Source of the DNA: a bacterium
Lineage (GTDB): Bacteria > Orphanbacterota > Orphanbacteria > Orphanbacterales > Orphanbacteraceae
Reading direction: 5' to 3'
Assembly: GCA_025782575.1 (NCBI GenBank)
Contig: JALGYY010000035.1
Location: forward strand, 146,670-210,669
Length of the DNA: 64,000 bases
Part shown: positions 7,793 to 17,784 of the stretch, one piece after another
How positions within the stretch are numbered: position 1 is the stretch's first letter
Layout: every line of letters begins with the position of its first letter
Made by a program: the position numbers and the translations under genes
Notes under the pieces: model-generated
Seen by the model: only the letters and a program-made list of their open reading frames with translations
Databases searched by the model: none
What the model was told of the DNA's origin: nothing

Positions 7793-7841
7793 CCTACTGA
7801 TTCCTCCAAAAGTGGTTTCGATTTCTTGACATAGACGATTG

Positions 7842-7870
7842 AACGTAGCATCCACCAACAAGGAAGTCAA
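7842..7870 (-). promoter_or_regulatory. Probable rpsT promoter
   Basis: On the minus strand, TTGACT (plus 7865-7870), a 17-base spacer and TACGTT (plus 7842-7847) lie about 50 bases before the rpsT ATG. The -35 is a 5 of 6 match; the -10 is weak. Confidence 0.5.
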
Positions 7871-7951
7871 GCATTGAATCCGATAGAGACGCTCTTCCCG
7901 ACTCAGGCGTACCCCTCACAACCGATTGAGAAAAAAGAAGTTCCGGGAGGC

Positions 7952-7981
7952 TTGACAGCTCGTGAATCATCTTCCTATAGT
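7952..7981 (+). promoter_or_regulatory. Strong promoter of the outer-membrane protein gene
   Basis: TTGACA (7952-7957), an 18-base spacer and TATAGT (7976-7981, 5 of 6) are seen. The expected transcription start falls at about 7988, the first base of the GTG start codon, so the mRNA may be leaderless. Confidence 0.6.
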
Positions 7982-7987
7982 GGCGGC

Positions 7988-9289
7988 GTGAGTACTTTCC
8001 TGCCCTCAGCTCCCGCGATTGACCGCCCCCTTCTATCGAGGCGGTCTCTCCTCGTGGTGGGGTGCGCTCTTTTCATCCTCTCATTCCTGACGGCGAACGA
8101 CGCGAAGGCAAAAGCGAACGGCGGTCGGTTTGTGAACCTTCAGTTCCAGCAGATCGGCGCCGGCTATGCGGGTATGGGAGGGGGCCATGTCGCACTTCCC
8201 ATGGGGGCATCCGGAGGATACTGGAATCCGGCGCTCCTCTCACGCATTCCCGCATTCGAATTCCACATGGAAGGAAGCTACGGCACGGGCCCGAAGGTCA
8301 CGACGACCGACGGTCAAAACGAACTCGATTTCCAGGAGAAATCCGACTTCGGTCTGGTCGGTTTCTTCCTTCCCGGCAGTCGCGGCTTCGACTATGCCGT
8401 GCTCGAAGCGACGCGGTACGATCATGATATTCAAGGTTTCCTGTTCGACACGCCTGCCTTCGGTGATATCAGTAACGACGCCAATCGACAGGGAGGGCGA
8501 AAGATCGCCGACTATGACGATCGCGTTTCGATTCACTCCGTCGGATTTCTGACCAGCTATGAAACTACAGAGAATTCGGCACTCGGCCTCGGGCTCTGGC
8601 TCGACCGGAAAAAGGTTTTCAAGTCGATCGACTACTTGAACGGTACGCCTCCTACCGATATCCAGGTGGACAGCTCGTTCATCGATCTCGAAGGTGCCAC
8701 AAGCGATGTGGGCGTTCGAATCAGCTTTGGTTTCTACTGGCGAGCTTCGGCCAAGCTCCGCCTCGGTGCGGCACTGAACACATCAACCAACCTGGAGAGT
8801 ACCCTGGAAACCGACGTATTCTTCAGCAATACGTTTACCAGGGAATTGGCGGAAATCCAGGATGAAACGCCATTGACCATTCAGATCGGTTTCGTATACG
8901 AGCAGGCTTTCCGCTTCCGTTACGCCGTCGATCTCCTCTATGAGCGCTGGTCCGTGTACGATCATCTCGACAACGTGGTTCAGATTCACGCGGGAGCGGA
9001 ATACGACTGGTCCGAGAAACTCGCCTTACGTGGCGGCCTTTTCACGGTTTTCGATCCGATCAATTTTGAAGACGATGCGGAGTACGCCGAATACCTGCGT
9101 AGCGTCGAAGTAAGCGGCGCTCTCGACAAGCGTGACGAACTCTTCCTTACTTTGGGGGCCGGCTACAGGCATCGGGAGTATCTCCAGCTCGAAGCGAGCG
9201 TCTACGACAGCCATATCTTCGCCTCGGACAGCGGCCAGACGGGTATTCGCCTGGGATTTCGGCTCATCGCCGTTCCCCCCGGAAACTGA
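7988..9289 (+). CDS. Outer-membrane beta-barrel protein (OmpP1/FadL/PorV-like)
   Basis: A 433-residue exported protein. After a hydrophobic signal region (RRSLLVVGCALFILSF, about residues 21-36) the mature part begins GGRFVNLQFQQIGAGYAGMGGG. It continues with NPALLS and repeating aromatic/alternating beta strands to a terminal LGFRLIAV, typical of OmpP1/FadL-related or PorV-like barrels. An upstream TTG (7874) in the same frame would add 38 residues, but a promoter lies inside that stretch and rpsT's promoter overlaps the TTG, so the GTG is preferred. Its substrate is unknown. purN follows after 3 bases. Confidence 0.75.
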   Translation: MSTFLPSAPAIDRPLLSRRSLLVVGCALFILSFLTANDAKAKANGGRFVNLQFQQIGAGYAGMGGGHVALPMGASGGYWNPALLSRIPAFEFHMEGSYGTGPKVTTTDGQNELDFQEKSDFGLVGFFLPGSRGFDYAVLEATRYDHDIQGFLFDTPAFGDISNDANRQGGRKIADYDDRVSIHSVGFLTSYETTENSALGLGLWLDRKKVFKSIDYLNGTPPTDIQVDSSFIDLEGATSDVGVRISFGFYWRASAKLRLGAALNTSTNLESTLETDVFFSNTFTRELAEIQDETPLTIQIGFVYEQAFRFRYAVDLLYERWSVYDHLDNVVQIHAGAEYDWSEKLALRGGLFTVFDPINFEDDAEYAEYLRSVEVSGALDKRDELFLTLGAGYRHREYLQLEASVYDSHIFASDSGQTGIRLGFRLIAVPPGN

Positions 9290-9292
9290 TCC

Positions 9293-9931
9293 ATGAAAGC
9301 GCCCCTACCGATCGCGGTTTTCGCGTCCGGCCGGGGCTCTAATCTGCAGTCCATTCTCGATGCGACAGATGATCCCGCATTCCCCGCGACCGTGGAACTC
9401 GTAATCTCCGATCAAGCCGATGCCCGGGCGCTTGAGCGTGCCCGCCTGTCAGGAGTGAATGCTATCCACATCGCCCCCGGAGAGAAGCGAGCTCGCCTTT
9501 CGGAAGAGGCCGATACCAGGCTGCTCCATATTCTGGCGGAGAAGAAGGTCCGCCTGGTGGCGCTCGCCGGCTTCATGCGCATTCTTTCCGGTCGTTTTCT
9601 ACGTGAATTTTTTGGCCAGGTCATCAACATCCACCCCTCTCTGCTACCCTCGTTTCCGGGCCTGGATGCACAGGATCAGGCTGTGCGACACGGCGTTCGA
9701 TGGAGCGGCTGTACGGTACACTTCGTCGATGAGGGGGTCGATACGGGGCCGATCATTCTGCAGGCGGCAGTGCCCGTGAAAAGTGACGACACCGCCGTCA
9801 CGCTCGCCGCGCGCATACTGCCTGAAGAGCATCGGATCTACCCGGAGGCGATACGACTCATCAGTACCGGAGAAGTAACTCTGGTTAACGGGCGGCTTTC
9901 CTGGAGGCAGGAGAGAGGAGAATCACTTTGA
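9293..9931 (+). CDS. purN: Phosphoribosylglycinamide formyltransferase (GART)
   Basis: Transfers a formyl group from 10-formyl-THF to GAR in purine synthesis. The 212-residue product has the family marks in order: FASGRGSNLQSI at the N-terminus, the catalytic INIHPSLLPSFPGLDA with its Asn and His, and the CTVHFVDEGVDTGPIILQ segment with the catalytic aspartate. The purN stop overlaps the TTG start of purC by 4 bases. It is the first gene of the purN-purC pair, followed by purH and guaA, so it belongs to a purine cluster. Confidence 0.96.
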   Translation: MKAPLPIAVFASGRGSNLQSILDATDDPAFPATVELVISDQADARALERARLSGVNAIHIAPGEKRARLSEEADTRLLHILAEKKVRLVALAGFMRILSGRFLREFFGQVINIHPSLLPSFPGLDAQDQAVRHGVRWSGCTVHFVDEGVDTGPIILQAAVPVKSDDTAVTLAARILPEEHRIYPEAIRLISTGEVTLVNGRLSWRQERGESL

Positions 9932-10809
9932 TTGTAAAAGAATGTCGCCACGTCGTGATCGGCGGTCGAAAGCCGGATACGACAGGAAAGGTCCGGGACA
10001 TTTTCGATCTCGGCGACACGCTCATTCTCGTTACCACCGATCGGATTTCGGCGTTTGATGTCATTCTGCCGAACACGATTCCCGGGAAGGGAATCGTCCT
10101 CAACTCTCTTTCGCAGTTCTGGTTCCAACACCTCCGATCGATTGTCCCGAACCACGTCCTCACTGATGATCCTGCCATGTTCCCTGATCCTTTCACGGAA
10201 GCGGCCGAGGAACTTCGGGGACGGTCGATTCACGTCAGAAAGGCGGAAGTATTTCCGTTCGAGTGTGTGGTGCGCGGCTACATCGCCGGCTCGGCATGGA
10301 AAGATTACGGCGACACCGGCCGGGTAAGCGGCATCGAACTTCCCGGCGGGCTCTCTCTTTCCGAGAAACTGAGCGAGCCGTTATTCACACCCTCCACGAA
10401 AGCGGAGGAAGGGCACGACATGCCCGTGTCGTTCGATCTCATGGCGAACGATCTGGGTGTGGATATGGCAAACGAGCTTCGTGATCGATCACACTCCCTC
10501 TTCGAGGCAGCCTCCGAGCATGCGGCGGGGCGGGGCATCATCCTGGCGGACACCAAGTTCGAGTTCGGATTGATCGACGGACGGGTGCACCTCGTCGACG
10601 AAGCGCTCACACCTGACTCATCTCGATTCTGGAAGGCGGATCGGTATGCACCGGGCGAGCCGCAGGAGAGCTACGACAAGCAGTATGTTCGCGAGTTTCT
10701 GCTCGGCATCGACTGGAAAGGGAACGGTCCGCCTCCCAAACTTCCGGATCAAGTCGTCAAAGGGACCTCGGACCGATATCGGGAAATCCTGGACATTCTG
10801 ACATCCTGA
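9928..10809 (+). CDS. purC: SAICAR synthetase (phosphoribosylaminoimidazole-succinocarboxamide synthase)
   Basis: Joins CAIR and aspartate with ATP. The 293-residue protein is of the longer, yeast-like PurC length. It shows GKVRDIFDLGD near the start, TDRISAFDVILPN, VVRGYIAGSAWKDY and VDEALTPDSSRFW. The start is TTG 9928, with AGAGGAG about 8 bases upstream and a 4-base TTGA overlap with purN. No in-frame ATG lies near the conserved N-terminus. About 100 bases separate it from purH. Confidence 0.95.
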   Translation: MIVKECRHVVIGGRKPDTTGKVRDIFDLGDTLILVTTDRISAFDVILPNTIPGKGIVLNSLSQFWFQHLRSIVPNHVLTDDPAMFPDPFTEAAEELRGRSIHVRKAEVFPFECVVRGYIAGSAWKDYGDTGRVSGIELPGGLSLSEKLSEPLFTPSTKAEEGHDMPVSFDLMANDLGVDMANELRDRSHSLFEAASEHAAGRGIILADTKFEFGLIDGRVHLVDEALTPDSSRFWKADRYAPGEPQESYDKQYVREFLLGIDWKGNGPPPKLPDQVVKGTSDRYREILDILTS

Positions 10810-10909
10810 GCGGTCGCCGAAGTATGGGACCGGTGTTCATCCGTTTCGCACGCCCGCGTGGCGTGATATCCTGTTGGGGTCAACCACTTAAGTTTCGAAG
10901 GGCCTGAGT

Positions 10910-12460
10910 ATGATGAAGAAGATCGAGCGAGCCTTGATATCGGTATCCGACAAGAGCGGAATCGTCCCCTTGGCTACCGCACTCGCATCAACGGGAACGG
11001 AGATCGTATCCACGGGGGGAACAGCGGCGCTATTGGAATCGAAAGGGATCAGCGTCACCAGGATCGACAGCGTCACCGGATTCCCCGAAATGCTCGGCGG
11101 TCGCGTGCGCACCCTTCATCCGCGAGTGTTCGGCGGCATACTCGGTCGAAGAGCGATCGAGTCGGATGTCGCCGAAATGCGGGAGCATCAGATTCCGCCG
11201 ATCGATCTCGTGGTGGTCAGTTTCTATCCTTTCTCCGAAACAGCGGCCCGTGAAGGAGCCACTGAAAGTGACATTATCGAGAAGATCGACATCGGCGGAC
11301 CCGCACTTCTTCGTGCGGCGGCCAAGTCATTCGCCGACGTGGCGATCCTCCATCATCCGGATCAGTATGATCCGTTTCTGGAGGCGCTCCGATCGGATGC
11401 CGGAGTGACGCTGAAGTACCGGCGCACCCTCACTCGCTCCGCATTTCAGGAAGTGGCACGTTATGACGAAGCCATTCGGGACTGGTTCGGTGGGCCGGAG
11501 TCAGAGAGCGAGACGAATTCGAACGCGCAGATCACCATCTCCGCCGCGAGACAGCAAAAGCTTCGTTACGGCGAGAATCCACACCAGAAAGCCGCGTGGT
11601 ATACAACCGAGGAACAGTCTCTCCGTTTTACCGCGCTCCAGGGAAAGGAGCTTTCCTACAACAATCTCCTGGACGCGGACGCCGCCTGGCGGCTCATTGA
11701 AGAGTTCGACGACCCGGCTGTCGCGATCATCAAGCACGGGAATCCATGCGGGGTCGCTACCGGAGGCGATCTATCCGGCTGCTTCCGAAGAGCTCTTGCC
11801 GGCGATTCGATCTCCGCGTTCGGCGGTATCGTCGCGGTCAACCGGGAGGTCGACGGCCCGCTTGCGGAAGAACTCGCCTCTCTCTTTATCGAGGTCGTGA
11901 TTGCGGAGAGATTCAGCAACGGGTCGAGGGAGAGGCTCGCTCGTAAAAAGCGAGTACGCCTGGTCGAAGTCGATCGTATCGCCGGGCATGCGCAGAACCG
12001 GGAGATCCGATCGACCGCTGCCGGGCTGCTGGTACAGGACCGTGACGAGGCGGGCGCATCGGAAGACGAGTGGCGGGTTGTAACAAAACGCATCCCGACC
12101 GAACAAGAGATGGCTGATCTCCGATTCGCCTGGAAAGTGGCGAAACATGTGCGGTCGAACGCGATCGTGCTGGCCCGTGACGGGGCTATGATCGGAGTGG
12201 GCGCGGGACAGATGAGCCGAATCGACTCGGTTCGGTTCGCGGTCGAAAAAGCGGTGGCCATGAATCACGATGTGCGTGGCTCGGCGCTCGCCTCCGACGG
12301 TTTCTTTCCATTCCCGGACGGGGTTCAGAACGGCGCCGAAGCAGGAGCCGCCGCGATCATTCAACCGGGCGGATCTATCCGAGACGATGAAGTCATTGCG
12401 GAAGCGGATCGTCTCGGCATCGCCATGATTCTGACCGGGCGAAGGCACTTCCGACACTGA
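10910..12460 (+). CDS. purH: Bifunctional AICAR formyltransferase/IMP cyclohydrolase
   Basis: Catalyses the last two steps to IMP. The 516-residue length is normal. The IMP cyclohydrolase domain comes first (ALISVSDKSGIVPLATAL, STGGTAALLES, GGRVRTLHP, KIDIGGPALLRAAAK). The formyltransferase domain follows from about residue 205 (KLRYGENPHQKAAWY, KGKELSYNNLLDADAA, IIKHGNPCGVA, FPFPDG near the end). The start is the first of two adjacent ATGs; GAAGGGC lies upstream. guaA follows after 44 bases. Confidence 0.97.
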   Translation: MMKKIERALISVSDKSGIVPLATALASTGTEIVSTGGTAALLESKGISVTRIDSVTGFPEMLGGRVRTLHPRVFGGILGRRAIESDVAEMREHQIPPIDLVVVSFYPFSETAAREGATESDIIEKIDIGGPALLRAAAKSFADVAILHHPDQYDPFLEALRSDAGVTLKYRRTLTRSAFQEVARYDEAIRDWFGGPESESETNSNAQITISAARQQKLRYGENPHQKAAWYTTEEQSLRFTALQGKELSYNNLLDADAAWRLIEEFDDPAVAIIKHGNPCGVATGGDLSGCFRRALAGDSISAFGGIVAVNREVDGPLAEELASLFIEVVIAERFSNGSRERLARKKRVRLVEVDRIAGHAQNREIRSTAAGLLVQDRDEAGASEDEWRVVTKRIPTEQEMADLRFAWKVAKHVRSNAIVLARDGAMIGVGAGQMSRIDSVRFAVEKAVAMNHDVRGSALASDGFFPFPDGVQNGAEAGAAAIIQPGGSIRDDEVIAEADRLGIAMILTGRRHFRH

Positions 12461-12504
12461 TCTTCTCACTCCGGCCCCGGGGCCTCATTCAGGAGAGAGT
12501 ATCC

Positions 12505-14046
12505 ATGAGCCAGGAATGGATTCTGGTCCTCGATTTCGGCGGACAGTTCACGCAGCTCATCGCCCGTAGAGTTCGGGAGGCGAATGTATTCTGTCGCATC
12601 GCCGCGCCCGGCCGGGCGGATGAAACGATTCTGGATGATGAGTCTCTTCGGGGGGTGATTCTCTCCGGCGGCCCATCCTCCGTCTCCGCAGAGGGAGCAC
12701 CCCCTCTCCCTGACTGGTTTCCCCGATACGAAGGCCCGGTTCTCGGTATCTGCTACGGCATGCAACTGCTCGCCCTGGCCGAAGGGGGGGACGTCGCCGG
12801 CGGCGGGGAAATGGAATACGGCCCCGCTAAGTTACGAATCAAGGATCATGTGCCGCTGTTTCACGGGCTCCAGTCCGAGAGCCGCGTCTGGATGAGTCAT
12901 GGTGATCGCGTGACGACCGTACCGAAGGGATACGCATGTGTGGCCTGCACAGACAGGCTCGAGATTGCAGCCGTCGCGCATGTCATTCGCAGAAGATATG
13001 GCGTGCAGTTTCATCCCGAAGTAGCTCACACGGCTGACGGAAAAGAGATCATCCATAACTTTCTCTACGATGTCTGCCGGTGTGACGGTGATTGGACCCC
13101 CGAGCATGTAGCCGATCTCAAAATCGACGCGATCCGCCGACAGGTGAAGGATGGCGATGTCCTTTGCGGCGTCAGCGGAGGGGTGGACTCTTCGGTGACC
13201 GCGCGGCTCCTCCACCTCGCCGTGGGAGATAGACTGAGGGCGGTATTCATCGACAACGGTCTCCTGCGAAAAGGGGAGAGAGACTGGGTGATCAGCGAAT
13301 TTCGTGATGCGCTCGACATTGAGATCGATTGTATTGACGGTGAAGACCTGTTTCTGGAACGACTGAAAGGAGTGAGTGATCCGGAAGAGAAACGCCGCCG
13401 CATCGGCCGGTCTTTTGTCGATCTTTTTCAGGAGCGGGCCAAACAGTGGGGCAATGTAACCTATCTCGCCCAGGGAACGCTCTATCCTGACGTGATCGAA
13501 TCGGTTTCAACCGGGGGGGCATCCGCCAAAATCAAGACTCATCACAATGTAGGGGGGCTCCCTGACACTCTCCATCTGGAGCTCGTCGAACCGCTCAGAG
13601 ATCTCTTTAAGGATGACGTGCGAGCCCTTGGGAAAGCATTAGATATGCCCGCCGAGCTATTGGGGCGCCACCCATTTCCCGGCCCGGGACTCGCCGTCCG
13701 GATTCTGGGCCCGATTGACCGCCCGTCACTTGATCTCCTGCGCGAATGTGACGATATCTTTATTAGTGAGCTTCGAGAGTCCGGGCAGTACGACAAAGTA
13801 TGGCAGGCGTTCGCTGTATTGCTCCCCGTGGAGTCTGTCGGTGTGATGGGGGACGGCCGTTCCTACGAAAAAGTGGTCGCACTCAGGGCTGTCAACTCGG
13901 TGGACGGGATGACGGCCGACTGGTCCAGACTGCCCGATGATCTCCTGGCTCTCGTCTCGACTCGGATCATTAATGAGGTACCTGGGGTGAATCGGGTGGT
14001 TTACGATATCAGCAGCAAACCCCCCGCAACGATCGAGTGGGAATGA
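12505..14046 (+). CDS. guaA: GMP synthase (glutamine-hydrolysing)
   Basis: Aminates XMP to GMP using glutamine. The 513-residue protein has the class I amidotransferase domain first: LDFGGQFTQLIARRVRE, catalytic Cys in GICYGMQLLA, and FHPEV with its His. Then comes the ATP pyrophosphatase domain with the SGGVDSSV P-loop at about residues 223-230 and the dimerisation domain ending in KPPATIEWE. An ATGA overlap links it to the downstream transglycosylase. It completes the IMP-to-GMP branch right after purH. Confidence 0.97.
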   Translation: MSQEWILVLDFGGQFTQLIARRVREANVFCRIAAPGRADETILDDESLRGVILSGGPSSVSAEGAPPLPDWFPRYEGPVLGICYGMQLLALAEGGDVAGGGEMEYGPAKLRIKDHVPLFHGLQSESRVWMSHGDRVTTVPKGYACVACTDRLEIAAVAHVIRRRYGVQFHPEVAHTADGKEIIHNFLYDVCRCDGDWTPEHVADLKIDAIRRQVKDGDVLCGVSGGVDSSVTARLLHLAVGDRLRAVFIDNGLLRKGERDWVISEFRDALDIEIDCIDGEDLFLERLKGVSDPEEKRRRIGRSFVDLFQERAKQWGNVTYLAQGTLYPDVIESVSTGGASAKIKTHHNVGGLPDTLHLELVEPLRDLFKDDVRALGKALDMPAELLGRHPFPGPGLAVRILGPIDRPSLDLLRECDDIFISELRESGQYDKVWQAFAVLLPVESVGVMGDGRSYEKVVALRAVNSVDGMTADWSRLPDDLLALVSTRIINEVPGVNRVVYDISSKPPATIEWE

Positions 14047-16412
14047 AAACGTACAGTTCTCTTGCACCTGTTCTTCTGATCCTGTCACTCGCCTTGCCCA
14101 CCCGGGCTGTCGCCTCACAATCACCCCATCACTTCGCCGATTTCACCGCCACATTCCTCCTGGAAGAGCCGACACAGCTGATCGAACGGCCGGCTCACGA
14201 ATGGGAGAGCGTTCTCTCCCTCTGCACCGAGATGGGATGGCTCGAACGGGAGTTCGACTTAAGAAGAGCACGCTTCGAAAGCGGCGGCTTCTCTGATCAG
14301 TCAGGAAGCCGAGGCGACCGTGAACGCCTGGGCGAGCTGGCGGCGTTGATCGGTAACGAGCGGGAGGCTCTCCGCTATCTGGATTATCGTGGCTCCGACG
14401 ATCCGGAGATCCTGGCGGCGGCCGGTCTTCTCTCTCTCAGGCTCGGCAGGCTCGATGAAGGGACTGCGCTTCTGGAGCGTGCCATCGAACAGGGCGCGCC
14501 GGATGAAGACCTTCTGCGTTACAGGCTCGGCCAGGCTCTCAAAGGTTCCGGTAACGGAGAAAAGGGACTGGCCATTCTGATCGATCTCGGCCGGGGAACG
14601 AGCCGGCACCGGACCGGAGCACTTCACTCCGCAGCAACTTACCTGTTCTCCGATGGGGAAGAGGAGAAGGCATTCCAGCTTCTCCAGGATCGCTACGGAA
14701 AGACGTTCACCAAGCTGACCAATCGGGAATTGCTGCACCGAATTGCCGACCACGCCCAGCATAAGGAAGACATCGAACTCGCCTCCCGACTCTGGAAGAG
14801 GATTCTCGAACGGTGGCCGGAAGATTCGCGCGCTATGGATGCTTTCCGCTCTCTCCGCCGGCTGGAGGAGACAGGATTGATCGATAATGACCCGCGACTG
14901 GCTCTCGCGGGTGCTCGTGCGGCGAGAGCCAACGAACGGTATGAAGAGGCGGTTCACCTCCTGCGGCCCTATCTCGATCGCCCCGAATCGGACGCTCTCC
15001 ACCAGGAAGCGCTGCTCGAAACAGGGCGCATCCTGTATCTGACGGAGCGCTACAACGCCGCGCTCGAGTCGTTCGCCCGACTGGCTGATACCGGCGGCGG
15101 CCTCGTGCGAACGGCCCTGCTCTATCGGGCTCGCTCCTACAAGAAAATGGGAGAGTGGGAGAGTGCGATCCGCGAATATGGTGAATACGTCAAGCGTTTC
15201 CCCGGGAGTTCGCTTGCGCCGGAAGTGCAATGGGAAATCTCCTGGCGCAGGAAAATCGTCGGACAGTATGCTGACGCTGCCGAGTCGTTTCGTCGGCTTC
15301 GAACCCGCTTTCCGGGAAGTGACTACGCCAGGAAGGCCCCGCTTCAGGAGGGACTCTGCATGGACCTCGCCGGGGACACGCCCGGCGGCCTCGCTGTTCT
15401 CCGGAAGCTCGTCGAGAGCGGTCAGGCAGGGCGCGACAGGGATGATGCGCTCTTCTGGATCGGCGACATGTCCGAGAAACTGGGCGACATCGAGTCTGCG
15501 GAGGCCGCCTACACTCTATTGATCGAGGACTATCCTGAAACCTACTATGGCCTGCGTGCCGCGGGTCGCATGGGAAAGACCGTGATCCTTGCGCCATCCG
15601 ACTTCGACTGGGGCCCGCCGGGAGGGGATCCTGCACTTCAATGGCTTCACTCCTGGGCGGCCACGAAGGGTGACCGGGAGCCGGACAGCTCACTCGTTCA
15701 CTATTATGCGTCCATCGGGGAAATGAGCCAGGCCAGGAGAGAAGCGGGGAGGCTTCTCGAGCGACATGGCAAAGAGGCTTCGACCTTACTCGAGCTCGGA
15801 CGTTTTTACAGGCGGCTCGGTCTTGCCGACTATACGATTCGAGCGGGCCGTCGGCTTCAGGACCTCGCCGAAGCGAGAGGGGCCGACGATGTACATCCCT
15901 TTCTTCTCACACTGATCTATCCGATCGGCTATTTTGATCTCGTTATCCTGGAAACGGCCAAACGCCGTGATGTGGACCCATTTTTTGTGATGGGCATCAT
16001 GCGCCAGGAGAGCTGGTTCCGGTCAGATGCAATGTCATCGGCAGGCGCCCGTGGATTGCTCCAGATCATTCCCCGCACCGGCCGCCACCTTGCCAGGCTG
16101 TCGGGAGAGGAGAACTCATTTCAGACGGCAAACCTTCTCGAACCGGCGAGAAACATCCGTTACGGGATCCTCTATATCCGCAACCTGAAAAAACGATACG
16201 ACGGCAACCTTTCTATCGTGGCGAGCGCTTACAACGCGGGTGAGGCGAATGCGGATATCTGGCGGGCGAGAAACGTCGACTTCCCCGACGAGGAATATGT
16301 TGAACTCATCAACTATTCAGAGACAAGAAACTACGTCAAGAGAACGCTGAGCGGATACTGGATCTACCGTTCTCTCTACAGAGATCTCGCCGCCAGCGTT
16401 CCGGTCGGGTAG
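14043..16412 (+). CDS. Periplasmic soluble lytic transglycosylase with TPR-like helical region
   Basis: A 789-residue exported murein hydrolase of the Slt70 type. A signal peptide (about residues 1-24) is followed by a long alpha-helical, TPR-like region and a C-terminal transglycosylase SLT domain. The catalytic glutamate is E656 in MRQESWFRSDA, followed by GARGLLQIIPRTG and AYNAGEANAD. It would cleave glycan strands to 1,6-anhydromuropeptides. The start is ATG 14043, overlapping the guaA stop; a GTG two codons upstream is in frame. It lies in a run with an NHL protein and a beta-propeller protein, possibly an envelope group. Confidence 0.92.
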   Translation: MKTYSSLAPVLLILSLALPTRAVASQSPHHFADFTATFLLEEPTQLIERPAHEWESVLSLCTEMGWLEREFDLRRARFESGGFSDQSGSRGDRERLGELAALIGNEREALRYLDYRGSDDPEILAAAGLLSLRLGRLDEGTALLERAIEQGAPDEDLLRYRLGQALKGSGNGEKGLAILIDLGRGTSRHRTGALHSAATYLFSDGEEEKAFQLLQDRYGKTFTKLTNRELLHRIADHAQHKEDIELASRLWKRILERWPEDSRAMDAFRSLRRLEETGLIDNDPRLALAGARAARANERYEEAVHLLRPYLDRPESDALHQEALLETGRILYLTERYNAALESFARLADTGGGLVRTALLYRARSYKKMGEWESAIREYGEYVKRFPGSSLAPEVQWEISWRRKIVGQYADAAESFRRLRTRFPGSDYARKAPLQEGLCMDLAGDTPGGLAVLRKLVESGQAGRDRDDALFWIGDMSEKLGDIESAEAAYTLLIEDYPETYYGLRAAGRMGKTVILAPSDFDWGPPGGDPALQWLHSWAATKGDREPDSSLVHYYASIGEMSQARREAGRLLERHGKEASTLLELGRFYRRLGLADYTIRAGRRLQDLAEARGADDVHPFLLTLIYPIGYFDLVILETAKRRDVDPFFVMGIMRQESWFRSDAMSSAGARGLLQIIPRTGRHLARLSGEENSFQTANLLEPARNIRYGILYIRNLKKRYDGNLSIVASAYNAGEANADIWRARNVDFPDEEYVELINYSETRNYVKRTLSGYWIYRSLYRDLAASVPVG

Positions 16413-16419
16413 CATTCTC

Positions 16420-17760
16420 ATGTTCTATCGCCTGATCCTCCTGATCATCCCGGCGATTCTTCTCACTCTCTCTCCTCCGGCTTCCCTGGCTGATCGTTAC
16501 AATCCTTCCACGCTCGTCTACCCGACATTCAAGCACGATCTCGGAATGCACCATGTAACGAACACCCATCTAAGGATCTTTACGGGAGGAAAATACAAGT
16601 TCGTTGCGCCGAAGGGCGTCGCCGCGGTGAAAATGACGGAACATGACAACCCGGATAAAAAGGGAGATGACGACGAACTCACTGTCTTCGGTGTCAATTC
16701 GGGTGAGCATGTCATCATATTCAACAGATCCATGTACGCGCTGAATACGTACGGCGGTAAGGGGAGCGGCGAGAGCCGGCTTCTATTTCCCCGAGGTATC
16801 GCCGCAGACCCGGCAGGAAATGTGTACGTTGCCGACACAGGTAACAACCGTGTCGTCCATCTGCTCTATCGGGAAGGAAATCTCCGGCAATACCGAATAC
16901 TTGGTGGCCCGGACGGGAAGCGGGTCGATTTCGATTCCCCTCGTGGTGTCGCCCTTGCTTCCAATGGCGATCTCTATGTCACGGACTACGGAAATAACAG
17001 AATCGTCGTACTCACCAGGGGTGGCCGGGTGAAACGTATTATCGACAAACCGGGACTTCTTCAAGGCCCTTCCGCCATCGCCGTCATGGACAAAGGGGAG
17101 AAGTGGTCTTACCGACCGATGGATTTCCTGATCGTTACGGACAGGAACGGCCACCGGGTACAGAAGCTTTCCCTTGAGGGGCGATTGATTCAATCTATGC
17201 CAAGGGAAGAATTGGGATTGCCCACCAGCAGGTTTCGCGGAATTGCAATTGATTATTATCACCAGATCTACGTGACAGATGAAGCCAATCACCAGATCCA
17301 GAAGCTGAATTCCCGGCTTCGCCTCATGACCTCATTCGGCAGACATGGATCAGGGGACGCGGAGTTTGAATCCCCCTTCGGCATCGCCATCTGGAGACGA
17401 TTCGGCCAGGTGTTTCTCTCGGAGCGGACCGGTGCCCAGTACTATTGGATCGGCGCGGATCTGGAACGGTTCCGGACGACTCCCCAAATGATCATTGACG
17501 AGGGCACTCTCGCCTTCGAAACAACTGAACGGGCGCGACTCACGATTACGATCAGGGAGTGGGGAGGAGAAACCATAAGAACGCTGGTCGATGACCGCGT
17601 TTTCCCGGCGGGTGACCATCGCCTCCGCTGGGATCGGAAGGACGACGACGGAGAGAGGGTAGCCACCGGGCGGTACAAAGTACACGTCACCATCGAAGCG
17701 ACCTACTCCTCCCGCGAGTACTTTCAGAAGGAAGTTGCATTCCCCATCACGTTGGGGTAA
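16420..17760 (+). CDS. Exported NHL-repeat beta-propeller protein with FlgD-like C-terminus
   Basis: A 446-residue protein with an N-terminal signal peptide (LILLIIPAILLTLSPPASLA). Four or five NHL-type repeats follow (for example FPRGIAADPAGNVYVADTGNNRVV and FDSPRGVALASNGDLYVTDYGNNRIV, quoted in part), making a propeller. The C-terminal about 90 residues resemble a FlgD-like Ig domain (RWDRKDDDGERVATGRYKV). NHL propellers usually bind proteins or ligands; no catalytic residues are claimed. It starts 8 bases after the transglycosylase and lies 25 bases before the next propeller gene. Confidence 0.8.
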   Translation: MFYRLILLIIPAILLTLSPPASLADRYNPSTLVYPTFKHDLGMHHVTNTHLRIFTGGKYKFVAPKGVAAVKMTEHDNPDKKGDDDELTVFGVNSGEHVIIFNRSMYALNTYGGKGSGESRLLFPRGIAADPAGNVYVADTGNNRVVHLLYREGNLRQYRILGGPDGKRVDFDSPRGVALASNGDLYVTDYGNNRIVVLTRGGRVKRIIDKPGLLQGPSAIAVMDKGEKWSYRPMDFLIVTDRNGHRVQKLSLEGRLIQSMPREELGLPTSRFRGIAIDYYHQIYVTDEANHQIQKLNSRLRLMTSFGRHGSGDAEFESPFGIAIWRRFGQVFLSERTGAQYYWIGADLERFRTTPQMIIDEGTLAFETTERARLTITIREWGGETIRTLVDDRVFPAGDHRLRWDRKDDDGERVATGRYKVHVTIEATYSSREYFQKEVAFPITLG

Positions 17761-17784
17761 TTTCGCTTAGGAGGAGGTAGTGTT

